Source: Incurvaria masculella
Lineage: Eukaryota > Arthropoda > Insecta > Lepidoptera > Incurvariidae
Assembly (NCBI GenBank): GCA_946894095.1
Contig: OX335647.2
Coordinates: forward strand, 11,488,001-11,552,000
DNA length: 64,000 nucleotides
Direction of reading: 5' to 3'
The translations under genes and the position numbers were made by a program. This document shows, one piece after another, positions 33,201-48,200 of the stretch (position 1 is the first letter of the stretch; every line of letters starts with the position of its first letter). Under the pieces are notes generated by a model, which had not been told where the DNA came from, searched no databases, and was given only the letters and a program-made list of their open reading frames with translations.

Positions 33201-36200
33201 TCATAAAAGATGGAAGTTTCCATGTCATTGGACATTTAAACATACAAGCGTTATAATATGGTTAATCAACGAAACATATGTAAGTTAAGATATTTGAAAT
33301 ATTTCAAAGAGCACCAATGTGAAGGGCGGCGACGGCGGCGGCCGCGGCGGCGGAGGACGAGTGTCCGGCGGCGGCTGCAGCGGCGGCGGCGGCGGCGGCG
33401 GGGGGCGCGGGGGGTAGCCCGTACGCGTAGAGGTCGGCGCGGAACATGGCGTGCTCGTCGGGCGGCGCCGGCGGCTCCTCGGGCACGGGCGGCAGTCGGG
33501 ACTGCGACAGGAGTTCTGACAACACAAACCTGATGTATTAATTCCAGTGTAGGCTTCCAAATCAAGTTCTACCGCAATCGATTGTCTTGTTCTCAGCTCT
33601 GGTTGATTTGTTTACTTCACATTAGTATGTTTGAGTTTAATTGTAAAACTATGTTAGTTGCATGGCCTCCCTGATAAATTCTTCTCAGACTTTAACAGTA
33701 AACTATGTTGTGACTATGTTGTAACAGTAAACTATGTATATGTGAAGAATTAATATGAAGCAATTATAATTGAACATCTAATAACAAATCAAAGATATAT
33801 TGAGACAATTTTAAAGTTTGTCAACAACTATGATTTATCACAAAAATGCTTATTTTGTTTAATCTTTCGAATTGCACAACATAGTTTTATCTGAAGAGAA
33901 TTAAGTATTTTTATAGATTTTTGATAGTTATTGTTTTCTTTCAGCTGTGTGTGGTGGTTGGCTTAATAATTACAAACAAATTTTTATTTTAAACATGTTT
34001 TTCAGGGTTTTTTGTTTGTTTGTGCTTTCATCGCAAAAAACATTGTTCGCACAAAATAAAAAATATGTAACTATCCTTAAGAAAACAAATAACTTTATTA
34101 TTATTCTAGATGTATACCTTGTAGTGGTTCTAGCGTGTCCATGAAATCGTCCAGATTAGGCTGAAGAGGTCCCAGACTGGGCTGGATAAAGTCTGCTAAG
34201 CTTGCTCCCCGCGCTGCAAGCATGCACGCCACAATGTTAAAATCAGGTAGGTCCGTCAATACTAGGGTTGCCACCTGTACTTTATAATAAAGTTTTATAT
34301 TTTATTTCAGGTAATTGTATTCTATACTTTATGAGAATGATAAAGTACACGAACATACTATATATCGCATGATTTGATTTCTTTGAGATATTGAAAAGTT
34401 TAGTCGTAAGTACTTATTCGTTAAACGAAATATATTGATTGGTGCTAAATCAATGTCGCAACTCGCTAGTGCCAATGGCTATTTAAACTTGGTAATCAAT
34501 TTAAAGAGCAATATATAATTTGATTATATTGTTAATATGATTTAAAATTTAAATCTGCAAAAACTTTATGTATGAAGATATGGATGATCTTTACAAAGAA
34601 ATCTCTTTATTAAACCAACTTTATAATCAGATCACTAAAGGTTTTGAAAAACTGTCAACTGCACAGAAATGGCAGCAAGTATTTAAGAGTGACGATATTT
34701 TTTTTAAATTGTAGTTATTTAATTTTTATTGTCAATTTCATAGAAAAGGACCGAAGGCTGGACCCAAATCAGCAAAACATACCATTCGCGGGCATGGCGT
34801 CTAACCAATTTCGCCACCTGCTGTATACCCATAATTTGGAATTCTCCTACAGTCCATCTTCCCGTAATCAATGCCTCCTACTAACACAGTATTTAAGATT
34901 ATACCCACATACATTTATTTAACGCTATACCTGCGTTACGGACCTTGACTGCAAAGATTGAACATTCAAACATGTTGCCGTCGTCATCAAAATCGTATTT
35001 TCGTCCGAGACGCTAGAGACGGCCCTAGGTTGACTTATGTAAATATACTTTTTCGTACTAAGCATGTATGTCGCTTATATCAAGGATTCTTCCGCTTCAC
35101 GTTCTATTATACATACATATATGTCGCAGAATGAAAAAGTAATCCTTTGTATTTACGGTGGCTAGCGCCATCTAGTCACAGAACCTATGTTTGACATATT
35201 GCTCCGATCGCTCTCCGAAGTTAAGCAACGTTGGGTCCGGTCTGGTCTTGGATGGGTGACCATTCGACCGTTGAGAGAGGCTGGCCGTGGTTCGGATTCC
35301 ATGTTAAGCTGTAGGTCCCCTTCCTTACTTACTAGGTGGTAGGGTTTATCCCGCCCGGGTTGGTACCATCGCATTGGATGAACGATGGTCGAGGTGGCAA
35401 TGAAAATTGTCCGTGTTTTCCATCCAGTTCAATGTAGCCGTGCAATATAAGGAAGGTCCTGGCATGGCACCTAGTTCCCATGTGGTGTGTTGGGCTAATA
35501 CCATAATGGAACTTGTGGTATTAGCCATCCATGTCCAGTCACATAAAAAAAAAAAAAATCCTAACGAACTGCCAGTTTTCCTTGAGTCAGTAGTTCGGCC
35601 AGGTGGACTGTCAAACTTGACTTGACGTCCGGGAGCCGACCGCGCCGGGTGTGCGCACTGATTCTTCTCCTTAAAAACGGGCTCACCATTGACGACGAAC
35701 GAAATCAACTTTCATCCTCGAAATATATATGTCACATTCCTTGGTATAAGCGACGTACATGCTTAGTACGAAAAAGTATATTTACTTAGCTGAAAAAAAG
35801 TCGCCAAGAATGTCTAGTACTCTAACCGTGCACGATGCTCGTCCGCTCGAATCTCGATCTACGCATGCACGCACTCAATGGAGGAGCCATAACGCTTTTT
35901 CCTGTACGCTAGCTGTCACCTCAGGGCTATTCATCTGGCACAAGCTTTGCATAGTTAGGGAGCACCTACAGCTTCAGTGGTACTCTTTGCAATAGAATAA
36001 TTTTGATGCAGGGATATTGCTAATGTAAACTTCCCTTATAGTTGTATTTTATAGTTAATCACTCCTTGTTTCATAGCCTAGCGGCTCAAGCCGCACTGTC
36101 CGCCTCAGTTCGATATCCATAAAAGCATCAGTTCGATATGCATTGGCATGCACCACTGAATTTCTTGTGTGCTGTATTATAATTGCATTTTATGACCAAA

Positions 36201-39200
36201 TGCTTACGGTGAAGGAAAATATCGTGAGGAAACACAATACTTTGGAAGTGTTAGACTGCAGAAATAGCTAGAGACACCGTAATATCATGGAAAAAATATT
36301 TCTATAAGAAGCAACGCTCCGCTTGTCTTTTAAAAGGCGTAGCCCCACACCCCACAGTCCGCTCCCAAAGTTTGGCCATTATTTGGCATAAAGCCGGTCG
36401 GGTGCGAGCCTCATGTAAACAGTTATCGTCCATAATATGGGGAATTGATAGGGTAACGTCTGTCATAAGACAAAGATTGCCAAACCAGCAAGAATACACG
36501 CGCCGCGCAAACACATCTTGCGTGAGTGAGTTGTTTTTGCCATGCGGCTGGTATTTTCATAGGAAATTAGGAGAGTCGTAGATGTGGTAATATGCTCTTC
36601 ACTAGTTCTGTGTGCCTAAGAATACAATTGGCGAAATATGGTCGAAATAAGTTGGAACCTTGAGACTGAACAATCTGTTCTCGGTAGCCAGAAGTTGGCC
36701 CCCTTGACTGATAATACCTGATTGCATAGAGTTATATTTGTACATAAGTGAAACTGTTTTTTTTTATTACTAGAACCCATTTTGAAATATTCAAAAAGAT
36801 GAAAAATACATTGATGGACTATCTATATATTGATGATCGCATTTTCTATTCCAATAATTGTGTTGCTTAAGGTATTACTGCTAACAAACACACTCACTGA
36901 AAAAAAAAACCCCTTGTTTTATGGATCACTATCCATAAAAAAAACAGAATAGTTGTATAACACAATTTTTGTTAGGAATTTTACTACCAATTATAACAAT
37001 TATTACATGATTATGGAAGGATGTACCTAACTACCGAGATGTAAGGAAACTTACAGATTAGCACTTGCAATTACACTTATTGACATTAATAGATAAAAAA
37101 AAGAATGTCAGTGATACGGAAATTAACTTACGAAAAATATTCCATTTGTGTCATTAATTTTAAATCAGCAAGGCTAATTTAGGTACATGTGTGGAAGATT
37201 GCTCATGTGTGCTATAGATTCCGGGTTCGTAGTAGTGATGGCTCATTCTGAGTCCATACTAAGGATGGTTACACGGGAAAGGTGGAAATGCAAAATAGGA
37301 TCCACATATTGTTGGAAATTTTTGAATGAGCAAAAAAAAGTCATGTGGCCAGTTTTGATGAAATCGTCTGGAAAAACTCGAATTTTGAAAAATATAAAGG
37401 TCCGTACATCTTGACTTCCACGAAACATCCATCGCTGTTCATATTAAAGCAAGCTCCGACCTCCACCTATCAGGAATAATTACTATAAATGGAATGGTTA
37501 TTAAGCCCACTCTGGAATGATTATAAGCCCATTCCAGTATGATTTTAAGCCCGAATGGATATGATTTATTTGAGGAGTAAGAATAGAAGGGTAATAAGGA
37601 GTATTAAAAAAAATCAATAAAGGGAGAGGAGGCTGGTTTGCAAAATGAAATGGACTTGGAATAACCCATCGTTGGTTCATATCCTAGCCCTGCATGAGCG
37701 AAGTGAATTGGTATTAGGTCACCAAGAATGTCACGATTTAAATCACATAAAAATTGAAACTTGTTTAATTGCTATCATTAGATTTCGGTCGTTGGTTGGT
37801 CGTTAGACATGTTTGAAAACTGTTACGGCTTTTCACGCGGCAGGAAGAGACATTCTCCGACGTTTCGAGCCAATCATTCAGCCCGATGTAGAACGAGCAA
37901 CGTCGGATTCAGTCAGACATTCTCCGACGTCGCTCGTTCTACAACAGGCTGAATGATTGGCTCGAAACGTCGGAGAATGTCTCTTCCTGCCGCGTGAAAA
38001 GCCGTAACAGTTTTCAAACATATCGTTACATTTACTTGAAAAACGATCCGGTCTTTTCGTTGTCTGAGAACTGTTGGCTGGAGACTATGTTGACTGTGAT
38101 GTCATATAAAAGAGAAGGTGGTAGAGGCAGATCAAGGGGAAATACATGCAGAAACCAAAGGTACAAATCTGTCAGCCTCAGTAACCCTGTGGCGCTACGC
38201 CTTGCGATTCAATAAGCTGGGTGAAACAACTCTGAGCGCGGTTCGGTTCTGGATGGGTGACCATTTTCAACCGTTGAGGCTGGCCGTGGTTCGGATTCCA
38301 CTTAAAACTGAAGGTTCCCCTTCCTTACTGAATTTGTATTTGAAATATAACGTTTGCATCACCCCTGCCTCTGCAAAATTTTTAATAAAGCTTAGTTTAA
38401 TAACGGTGTATCTAGTTCTGGCAGTGACGGAAGATGGCGCTGGTTAGAAATGTCAATACCATAATAGTTTTCAGCGAGTTTTGTATGTTGCATGACGTTA
38501 GCAGTCTATCTCTACTATCCTTTGTCTATGGTATGGACAATGGTCTATGGTTTACTGCAATTAAAGTGTACCTAAATGCTTAGATGAAAAAGGAATGGAT
38601 AGGGGACTAAACAAATTTTACGGTCCGTCAAAAGTAAGCTCAGTCAGCCGATATGCTCTCAGTCGGTGTCAGACGTCAGTGATGAATTCAGTTGGGCGAG
38701 ATTTCAAAGTATCAACAAAATGTCGTCTTGTGTTGTTGAAAAATATGGAAATAACGCCATAAAGAACAACAAGAGCAATGGAATCACATTCCACGTATAA
38801 GTGCAAGCATATTCAGTATATTTTTAGTTTAGTTGACCTGAAACCTTTTATGTGTTGTAAAGGCGCAAACAGGGTTGGCACAAGCAAACTTAAATTGTCA
38901 GTTCGATTTTTATTTTTGTTTTCATTTCAGTATTATATATTGAACTAAATTTTATTTTAAAAACAAGTAGGGCTGCCAAAAAACAATAGTCTACGTACTG
39001 TTTATAATTTTTTATAATGTGGTTTAGGATGTTTGAAAAATATGTCTTAGTTCTGAGGCAGTGATAAAAAGGTACATCCTTGAAAATGGTCAAAATTTTA
39101 CATGTGACAGACAGCTCGTTTCCATAAAGATTAAAATTCTCAAGTCGTTTCTTGGCTCAAATGTCCTTTTGTCATTGAATGAGTATTCATTCCTTCAACC

Positions 39201-42200
39201 TGCTACATTTAATCATAGACTCCATCTTCTTAGGGCTATTATCGAAAAATATGTAAATGTAAAACTTTATCATATACATAAAACCAATCCGGGGATTGAA
39301 GCCGCCACAAAAGGACAAAAGCGTTATAAACTGAACCTATTTGAAGGAAATAAAAAAAAATTAAAAAGAAAGAACTTAGTGGTTTATCAAAATACCATCA
39401 CACATTTACGGCGAACGGCAATAATCATCAACAAGTTTAACATAACACTGTACTGACTATTATTTGGACAATTTTTTAGCATCTAAAACGCATTGAACGA
39501 AATTTTTAAATGCATAAAATGCAAACATGGACAATTCAAGAATAATCAATATTATTTGTTTTGCAATGTTTGACCCATACTTGCAATACATTAATGATTC
39601 CCTCTTTGGTTTTATTTTATTTTATGATTTCAATATTTACAAATTGTGTATATTCGACTTTATTAATTTATCCTTAATATCGATGATTTTTACTCAGAAT
39701 AACGATGGTTTAATGAATGATTCCATTAATATTTTTTTCATTTTCCCGCTTGCAAATTCGCGAAAAGATTATTTGATGCCTTGTTAACTATACAATCATG
39801 GTACTACTTGTTCTGACCACTATCACTAAATAGGAACCTTAATATTTTAATGCACAATACAATATGTTGTTATTTATTTTCGTGATCATTTTTGGCAACC
39901 CTGCCGTTTTCACTTTCATTTTTCATTTAGTTTTGACGCGCCATTCTGCTCAAAGGGCTTAGGATGCGCGCATCGTTGATGTGTCATGATGGATTAGGAT
40001 GAATTTTGCACTATATCTACGACCAGATGTCACAAATGTCACCATCCCTTTTTCTCACGCTATAACTAATTCAATTTAAGGAAATTGTTGTCTCATTTAA
40101 TTCTTCCGCGATTAGATGAATCTATTTGTCACTTTTTCGCATGATGCATTTCCTTATACCTTTGTCCTGCTCTTTTACCCTTTACGTATTAGAGTTTGGT
40201 GTGCATGTAAAAGTATAGGTGTGTGAGTTTTTTTTTAAATAGGAACGCTTTTGAACTATCATCAGTATGGAGGTACCGTATCCATTCTTTTTCATCTAAG
40301 CCTAAATGTGGTTAGGAAAAAGCGGAGCAGTTTACTGACCAATCTCTCTAGTGTCAGGAAAGGCGAAGGGCTGGTTGGAGGTGATGGTGGAGAAGAGTGT
40401 GTCACTCATGAAGGCGATGTAGTCCTCGTCCATCAACATGTTGCCGGCCATGTCTCCACACAGCGAGAATGTCTCTACATCCATGTCCGATACCTGCATT
40501 CATTTTATTAAAAATATATAAGAATTGATTAGAAATGAAAAGATAAAAAATATAATAAAGTGACGTGCATTTTTTTTATTTCACTCAACGAATCTCAACC
40601 TGCCAGTGGTATAAATTTGAATACTTTCAAGTATAATGAACATTGAAAAACTTCATGAGATATTTGGGGATTGAGCTCCGGACCCCACGGTTCTAAGCCA
40701 CCACGTGTACTGCCAAACTAAATAGCTAGTCGCCTTTTAAACAGTCGAATAAAGGGCATGAAGAGTGCAGATACACTCTTGAAGTAGAATGAGTGATAGG
40801 GATATTCACCATGTCTCGGGTGGAGCTGTCGCCGCGACCCAGAAGCCGCCTCATGTGAAACATGCGCCATTTCTTGTACTCGGCCTTAACGGCCTCCGCG
40901 CGTCTCTTCCAGTATTTGCCTTCCAAAATGGTGGTCTGTGGGTTTAATCGCTTTCATTTTGTATGCTGGAGGGATGCTATTCTACTAATGGCATTGCAAA
41001 AGAGGTGGTTCATCAGAATACGATCACTCTTTAATAACAATCAGGAATTATCAGCAAAAAAAATTAATTTTGCATAATAGTTAAAAGAAATACATGTTAA
41101 ATTTTCAGACCTACATATGTTAGTAAAAAAACCGGCCAAGTGCGAGTCGGACTGCATACGAAGGGAACCCTCTACCTATTGTTTTGTTTTTTTTTTAATG
41201 GTCACCCATCCAGAACTTAACCGCGCTCAGAGGTGCTTCACCGAACTTATCGAATCGCAAGGTCGCGCCACTAGGCTACCGAGGCAGACAAAACTGGGCT
41301 ACCGAGGCTGACCCACTGGGCTACCGACGCTGTTCTATTTCTATTTCTGATCCATTTTCACTAAGGGTTGCTGTTTCTTTTGTTCTTGTTCTTTGCCTTA
41401 AGGTGGCCCAACCCGGCGGGCCTAACTCATTCGCGGGCACGGTACAAAACCGTGCTGTTGCGCTCTGGGACATTCTCTGTTTCAAAGAATAAGACAGGCT
41501 CCGTGATGAGGAAGATGCAACATGTCAATTTGGTAAGATTTACGAAAATTTTAATTCTAAAACGACTTATAGCTAAAAGTAAACCACGACCGCTGTAGTG
41601 AAAAATCGAACAAAAACCAAATACGACTATATTTCTTGTCAGAGATCCCAAATTTTGCTCAAACGAGCTTTATTTGATTAAACTAGATGGCTGATGACGG
41701 TTGGCATTGTAAAATTGTGTTTGGTTTCTAAGTTATAAGGTCCGAAAGTTCGAATTTTTCGCGCGTTTTATACAATAACTTTGGAGGTGGATTACGCAAT
41801 GATAAAGTAAGAACATCTTAAAAAGATTAGTCATCAGACATAGCTTATTTAATCAGATTTATAATCTATTTGGTTTTTGTTCGATTTTTCACTACAGCGG
41901 TCGTGGTTTACTTTTAGCTATAAGGAAAAGGAAACGAGCCTTTAATAAACCTATCTGGCTCATTAGTGAAGGGTGGTATTTCTCGTCTAAACTAGCAAGT
42001 TCTTAGGACCCGATTCTAGCCGTCATTGCAAATGAGATTGGAAAGTTTGTATGGACTAGAAGATCTTTACAAATTTTCAGTTTATGGATCAAACTTTGTT
42101 GATTTGTTTTGGCTAAGATAAATTTGAATTTATAGTTTTAATACACTGTAAACTCTCAGAAATGTCTCTTAATACCTCTAAAGCATAGCACCTCCATCCC

Positions 42201-45200
42201 ATAATCGTGCTTCGTGTCGCCTAGTCTTGAAGCAAAACTATATCACTGAAGATTTTTAATAGCCGGAAAATTAGTACGGTGTTGGAAAACATGTTCAGGG
42301 CTTCAGAAAAATTAATATTCCAATAAAACCTTAGCTAGAGGAATGATTTAGACGCTGCTGGTCATTTATCTTCTTGAATGACTGGCACCTCACACAATGT
42401 CATTGACCTCTTAAATTAATATTATCGCCGTCAAGCCTGTGTGCTGAACATGGCTGAGCGACTGTAAGTATTTTTATTACCATTGCTAAAAAAAAGGCAT
42501 ATATTTATAATTGTAGGAATGTGAATTGTAATTGAAGAAATAACTAAGTCATGAAATAGTAAATACTTTAACATAATATGAAATAAAATTATTTAATAAG
42601 AATAAAGTCTGTTTGAGGACAAATTATCTTACCAACAGTAATAATAAGGAATATTTAATGCGAGATGTAGGCACACTGTCGTCTGAATAGCAATCGTAAT
42701 GGCTCCTTACACTTACGAAATCGCTAATTACTGTTTAATATGCATTGTTGAAAGTTGAAATATATTAAAATTGAAATAATAAAAAACTTTATAGATGGTT
42801 GCAAATATTATTGCAAACATATCTTTTTATGGCCAAAGAGATCTGGATTTCCGGATGCATATCTCCTTTAGCTTTTCATTTATGTGAGGTAGATAGTAGA
42901 TGTGTACAGCAGAGATAAAATACTGGGGGGGGGGAGTAGTATAGTAGCTCGAAACTATCAGAAAATGCACATTTAGCCCGGCCATATGTGGCCGGATCAT
43001 TAAACAAGATTTTATCATATAAAATAAGTTGATTCAAGTTTGTTTCACCTCAATTTTATGCATTATAATTGTAATTTGTTTTGCTATTTTGGCCCACAGA
43101 ACGATGAACTAACTCCTTTCTTTCCAATTGATTTCTTTCCAGTTCCATAAGAATAGGATTTAGAAAATAGATTTGATAGAAGATCGAACAGCATGTATCG
43201 AAGTAATCCTTAAGGTAGCGGAAATAGATTGTAGGAAATATATTTACTTTGTTAAAATGTTTTCGGATAAACATTGTTCTCTCTTACTCAATGAACTTTA
43301 GCCTTAAATCAGCACGTAGAAAAACATTAAATCCGAAATGCAATTTTTTTTCTCATAAACGTAGTATTTCATGTGGACGTGTGTACATTAAGTTTGCAAC
43401 ATTTTGGGGGGTCCGGAAGATAGAAATAAAATATGAAATATGTTTAAAAAATGATATCTCGTAAACAAATACTTAGAAATGTTATTAAAAAATGTTATAT
43501 GTTAGCTAATTTTAGGTGTAATATTACTGTGAATTTGCAACAATTTCTTATTTACAGAACTGTGTAAATATATTTTTTTTGTACAATTTTCATAATATCT
43601 GCAAAGCAAATAATGAAAATTCTATTTTATTTTCTGAAATTGGAAACTGACCGCAAACTCTATATTCTGTGAAATTTGTAAAATGCTGCAAATATTAGAA
43701 GCACATTTTTTTTTCATTTATAATTTTTACATTCACACAAAAGCTTAACAAAAAATTCGAAATACGTATAAAATCGTTCGTTGTATAGTTTTTAAAGAAT
43801 TTAATTTTCTTTTACATATTCTAGAAAGAAATATAGCAATAGCAAGTTAGGTTCGCGGCATAGATTTTTTTTAGTAAAAACATTTTTTTAAATACATTTC
43901 CGTAATTACAAAATTGTTGCAAATTCATAGTTACATTACACCTTAAAAGACTTAACATATAATTTTTTTTAATACCGTTTCTAAATATTTGTTTAGGAGA
44001 TATATATTTTTTTATACATTTTAATTTTTTTTCTATCTTCCGGGCCCCGCTAAATGTTGCAAACTTAATGTAAGCATATGAACATGAAATTATATATTTC
44101 TGAGAAAATAAAATTCATTTCGGTTTTCATGCGCTTCTCAAACCGTATCTATCCCGGTCTATCAGCCCTGATTGCACGAAGAGACGGCCGAATTAATCAA
44201 TGTTCAAACACGTCACTTTTAGTGAACCGCATAGAGTTCCTTCCATACTGTCCATACAAAGTGACGTGTTTAATCGTACGTTGACGTTGATTTTGATTTT
44301 TTGTCCTTTCGTGCATTCAGCCCTCAGTTTAACCACAAACATTTAAATAATGTGTAACAACATGGAAAGAAATGAACAAAAAAAATGTTTACACAGTTGA
44401 GGATTTTAAGAACTGTTTTGTACTGTCACCTATCCATTATTAAAATAAATAAAGAAGCCTGTCAGCATGCACAGCATTCTCGTTCATGCAGCCTAACACC
44501 ACGTAACACAGACCTACACAGTGCAGCGTTTTGTAACAATTTTGTAATTACATTTCCGTAATTACAAAATTGTTGCAAATTCATAGTTACATTACACCTT
44601 AAAAGACTTAACATATAATTTTTTTTAATACCGTTTCTAAATATTTGTTTAGGAGATATATATTTTTTAATACATTTTAATTTTTTTTCTATCTTCCGGG
44701 CCCCGCTAAATGTTGCAAACTTAATGTAAGCATATGAACATGAAATTATATATTTCTGAGAAAATAAAATTCATTTCGGTTTTCATGCGCTTCTCAAACC
44801 GTATCTATCCCGGTCTATCAGCCCTGATTGCACGAAGAGACGGCCGAATTAATCAATGTTCAAACACGTCACTTTTAGTGAACCGCATAGAGTTCCTTCC
44901 ATACTGTCCATACAAAGTGACGTGTTTAATCGTACGTTGACGTTGATTTTGATTTTTTGTCCTTTCGTGCATTCAGCCCTCAGTTTAACCACAAACATTT
45001 AAATAATGTGTAACAACATGGAAAGAAATGAACAAAAAAAATGTTTACACAGTTGAGGATTTTAAGAACTGTTTTGTACTGTCACCTATCCATTATTAAA
45101 ATAAATAAAGAAGCCTGTCAGCATGCACAGCATTCTCGTTCATGCAGCCTAACACCACGTAACACAGACCTACACAGTGCAGCGGCGTCCGTACAAGTCC

Positions 45201-48200
45201 TCGGGAGTTGACAAAAATGTTGCATGAGCGAGATAAAAGATTTGACATAATGTTATTACCCTCAATTGTTTATTGTTTGACTTACAAGCAAGGGTTTTGT
45301 GAGATAAAACAGCTAATAGGTCCTGGTCTACATGATAAACATTCAATGGTTTTTTTATTACTGGACCGGAATGGTAATATCATAATATATAATATCCTAA
45401 TATTATATTATTAGGCCAGGGTTATTAACCTTTTAGGTGTCATTGACCCCTTGTGGGATTTCAAAATTTTTATTTATTTATTTGGTACATGCATGGTAGA
45501 AGTGTTTACAAAGAAGTTTATGGACGAAGAATTATTATGGACCCCCCCCCCATAAAGAGGCTTTACGAAAAAACTACTTTAGGATAGGTATTACCACTGA
45601 AAAAGCAGTATTTATTGTCATCATATCAAACATGGACCCAGCGCTTGTGGCACGGGCTACCAAGGGGTGCAAGGGGTCCATGGACCCCAGGTTGAGAAAC
45701 CCTGTATAAGGCCATCACGTAATATCACCAAAGGAAATAGGTGCCATGCCAGGATAATTGCTACATTGAAATATATTGAGTTGAAGAAAGAAAACATAAA
45801 TCATTTTTCATTGCAGCTTCGACCTTGTTTCGTTCAATGCAATGGTATCAACCCGGAAAGCTACCTAGTAAGCAGGCCAGGGGATCTACCATTTTACATG
45901 GCCTGCATCTTTCTGCCTGTAGTTTCTTGTGTCCTCTTCGCCTTCCCTGTCGCATTGGATGAAAGATAGTCGAAACAAATAAAAAGAAGTAAAAGAATGT
46001 GTTTTCATCCAGTTCAATATAGCCATACTAATAAAGGGAAGAGCATCTAATTCCTTCGGTAATGTGTACAGCCACGGTATAGAACGCACAAGACCAACAG
46101 ATATTACCACTATGCTATGCCTCTTAAAATGAATACGCTAAATTACCAACCTCCGGTTTAACGTGTATGTCAACGTCTAGTGGTGAAGCAAACTGACAGA
46201 CCAGAGTATTTTTCCGTTTGATAACTGGAAAAATAAACTTTAAATTAGTCACACGACAAATATGTTTTGCCATTTTCATGAGATCAAAAAGCTATCCACT
46301 TACATTGCATGTGCCAACACCTCCAAATGACATTGTTAAGTCTGATTTTGTCTTTCCAGCGCAGCTTGATTCCCTTGAAGCGGTTCCATTTGGGGGATGT
46401 TAATTTTTGTCTGCAAAATCAAAACAATAAAATGAATTCTGAGAAACCCACGATATGTCAAAACGTATAAAACTCATATAATGCTCGTCGAAGTTGCATA
46501 ATGCAATCCCTCCGTCCCCTTACCACCACCGATCAACGCGGAGCAGGCATGCAATGCCCCCATGCACCATCCACATTTTTAAAAAAATCTCCAACCGATC
46601 CACCAGATCCTTTATCTATAGGGTCAGTAAACTATGGAATCAACTCCCTCCCGGGATATTTCCCTCAAAGTAAAACCTAGGGTCCTTCAATATGGTGGTC
46701 TACATGGTGGTACCTGGCCGTAAGCATTTGGAAGCCCATGGAAGTCGTCAGGCACCTCATACGTACGCGTAAGCCATATGCTTCTATTAACTTAAAAAAC
46801 TTACCATTTTACTTGGCTCCATATCAATAAAGACATGTTCACGTTTTAGCTCAAACATACTTTGGAAAAATTTGGGTCAAGCTTTACAAATGGATGTACT
46901 GTGGAACGGCGAAAATATATCTAGTATTGGTACAAATTATTACACAACCGTCCTGCGACACGATAATCAAGACACTTGGCATAAATGTATGGCAACAGAA
47001 GTAGGTATTTGTAAAGCTTCAGACTGATGTCAGGACACAAAACGAGTGTTTATCACAAAGTGATAAGCGCTTCTAAACCTAATTCATACAACGATAAAAC
47101 ATATAGATGTTTGGCTAGGCACTTGTATCTTATCAAGAGACCAATGTTCTTTTGTGATTAAACTGCTGTGCTCTTTACTACCTGTTCAACGCATGTACAC
47201 GCAAACACCTCTTTCTCTTTCTCAGCAGGGTGTTTTTATAAATCAACCAACCCCCGAAATCCGAATTCTTAATACAATTTGACAAATGTGATGACACAAA
47301 ACTTGAAAGTTCGAATGTTTTGCGCTTTATGCAATAACTTTGGACCTGGATTAATCAACGATAAAACAAAAACATTTAAAAATCTTAGTCATCAAGGCTA
47401 GCTTGCCTGCTTTGTGGAGATGTTGCACCCTTCTCATCACAGAGCTTGCTTTTTTTTAACCAGGAACGGTGCTGAGTGCAATAGCACGATTTTGTAATTT
47501 AGTATTTATTTTTATTTATTAATTAATAAATAAATAAAAATAAGTACAAAATTATGCCAATATCCAAATTATTTTTATACTTAGATTTGACCAATTTTTT
47601 ATATAAGCCGTCAGTATTTTAAACCTTAATATGCAGCATTGTCAAATCTTATGGGTATAATACAAAAACAAGTTTTTTTTGTCTTACAGAACATGGATGG
47701 CTAATACCACACCTAATGTAATGATAATGTTCTAACACACTTCGTGGGACCTAGTTGTCATGCCAAACCTTGCTTATATTTATCTGACACGGACATTTTC
47801 ATTGTAGCTTCGACCATCCTTCATTCAATGCGCTGTGCTTTCTGGCAGATAAAAAAGATGCATGTTGTCCTAATGCATTTCTTCCTGTCCATTCCGTAAT
47901 AAAAAAGTGACCAAGGGTTTGCCACGTAAAACTGTTGGTTCCCTTGCAAGATGGTATGGTTAATTCCGCTCAGATTGGTACCATCCCATTGAATTAATAA
48001 TGTTTGAAGCGGCAATGAAAATTTCCCGCGTTTTCTATGTACCAGTGCAATATAAGGGGGAACCTGGCAAGGCACTTAGTTTTCAAGGGTGTGTTGGGCT
48101 AACACACCCTTGAGAATAGTACCAACCCAAGGGCGGAATGAACCCTAGGGAAGTGGGATGTAGGTGTTACCCGGTCCATAAAATCCTACAGGAAGCCCTT

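Noticed and set aside
35201..35262. 5S rRNA gene
   Set aside because: Only the internal promoter half is present and it is fused to a SINE body; no full 120-base gene.
44078..44940. Duplicated 68-codon open frame as a gene pair
   Set aside because: Identity comes from the 656-bp duplication; no start context, domain or splice support.
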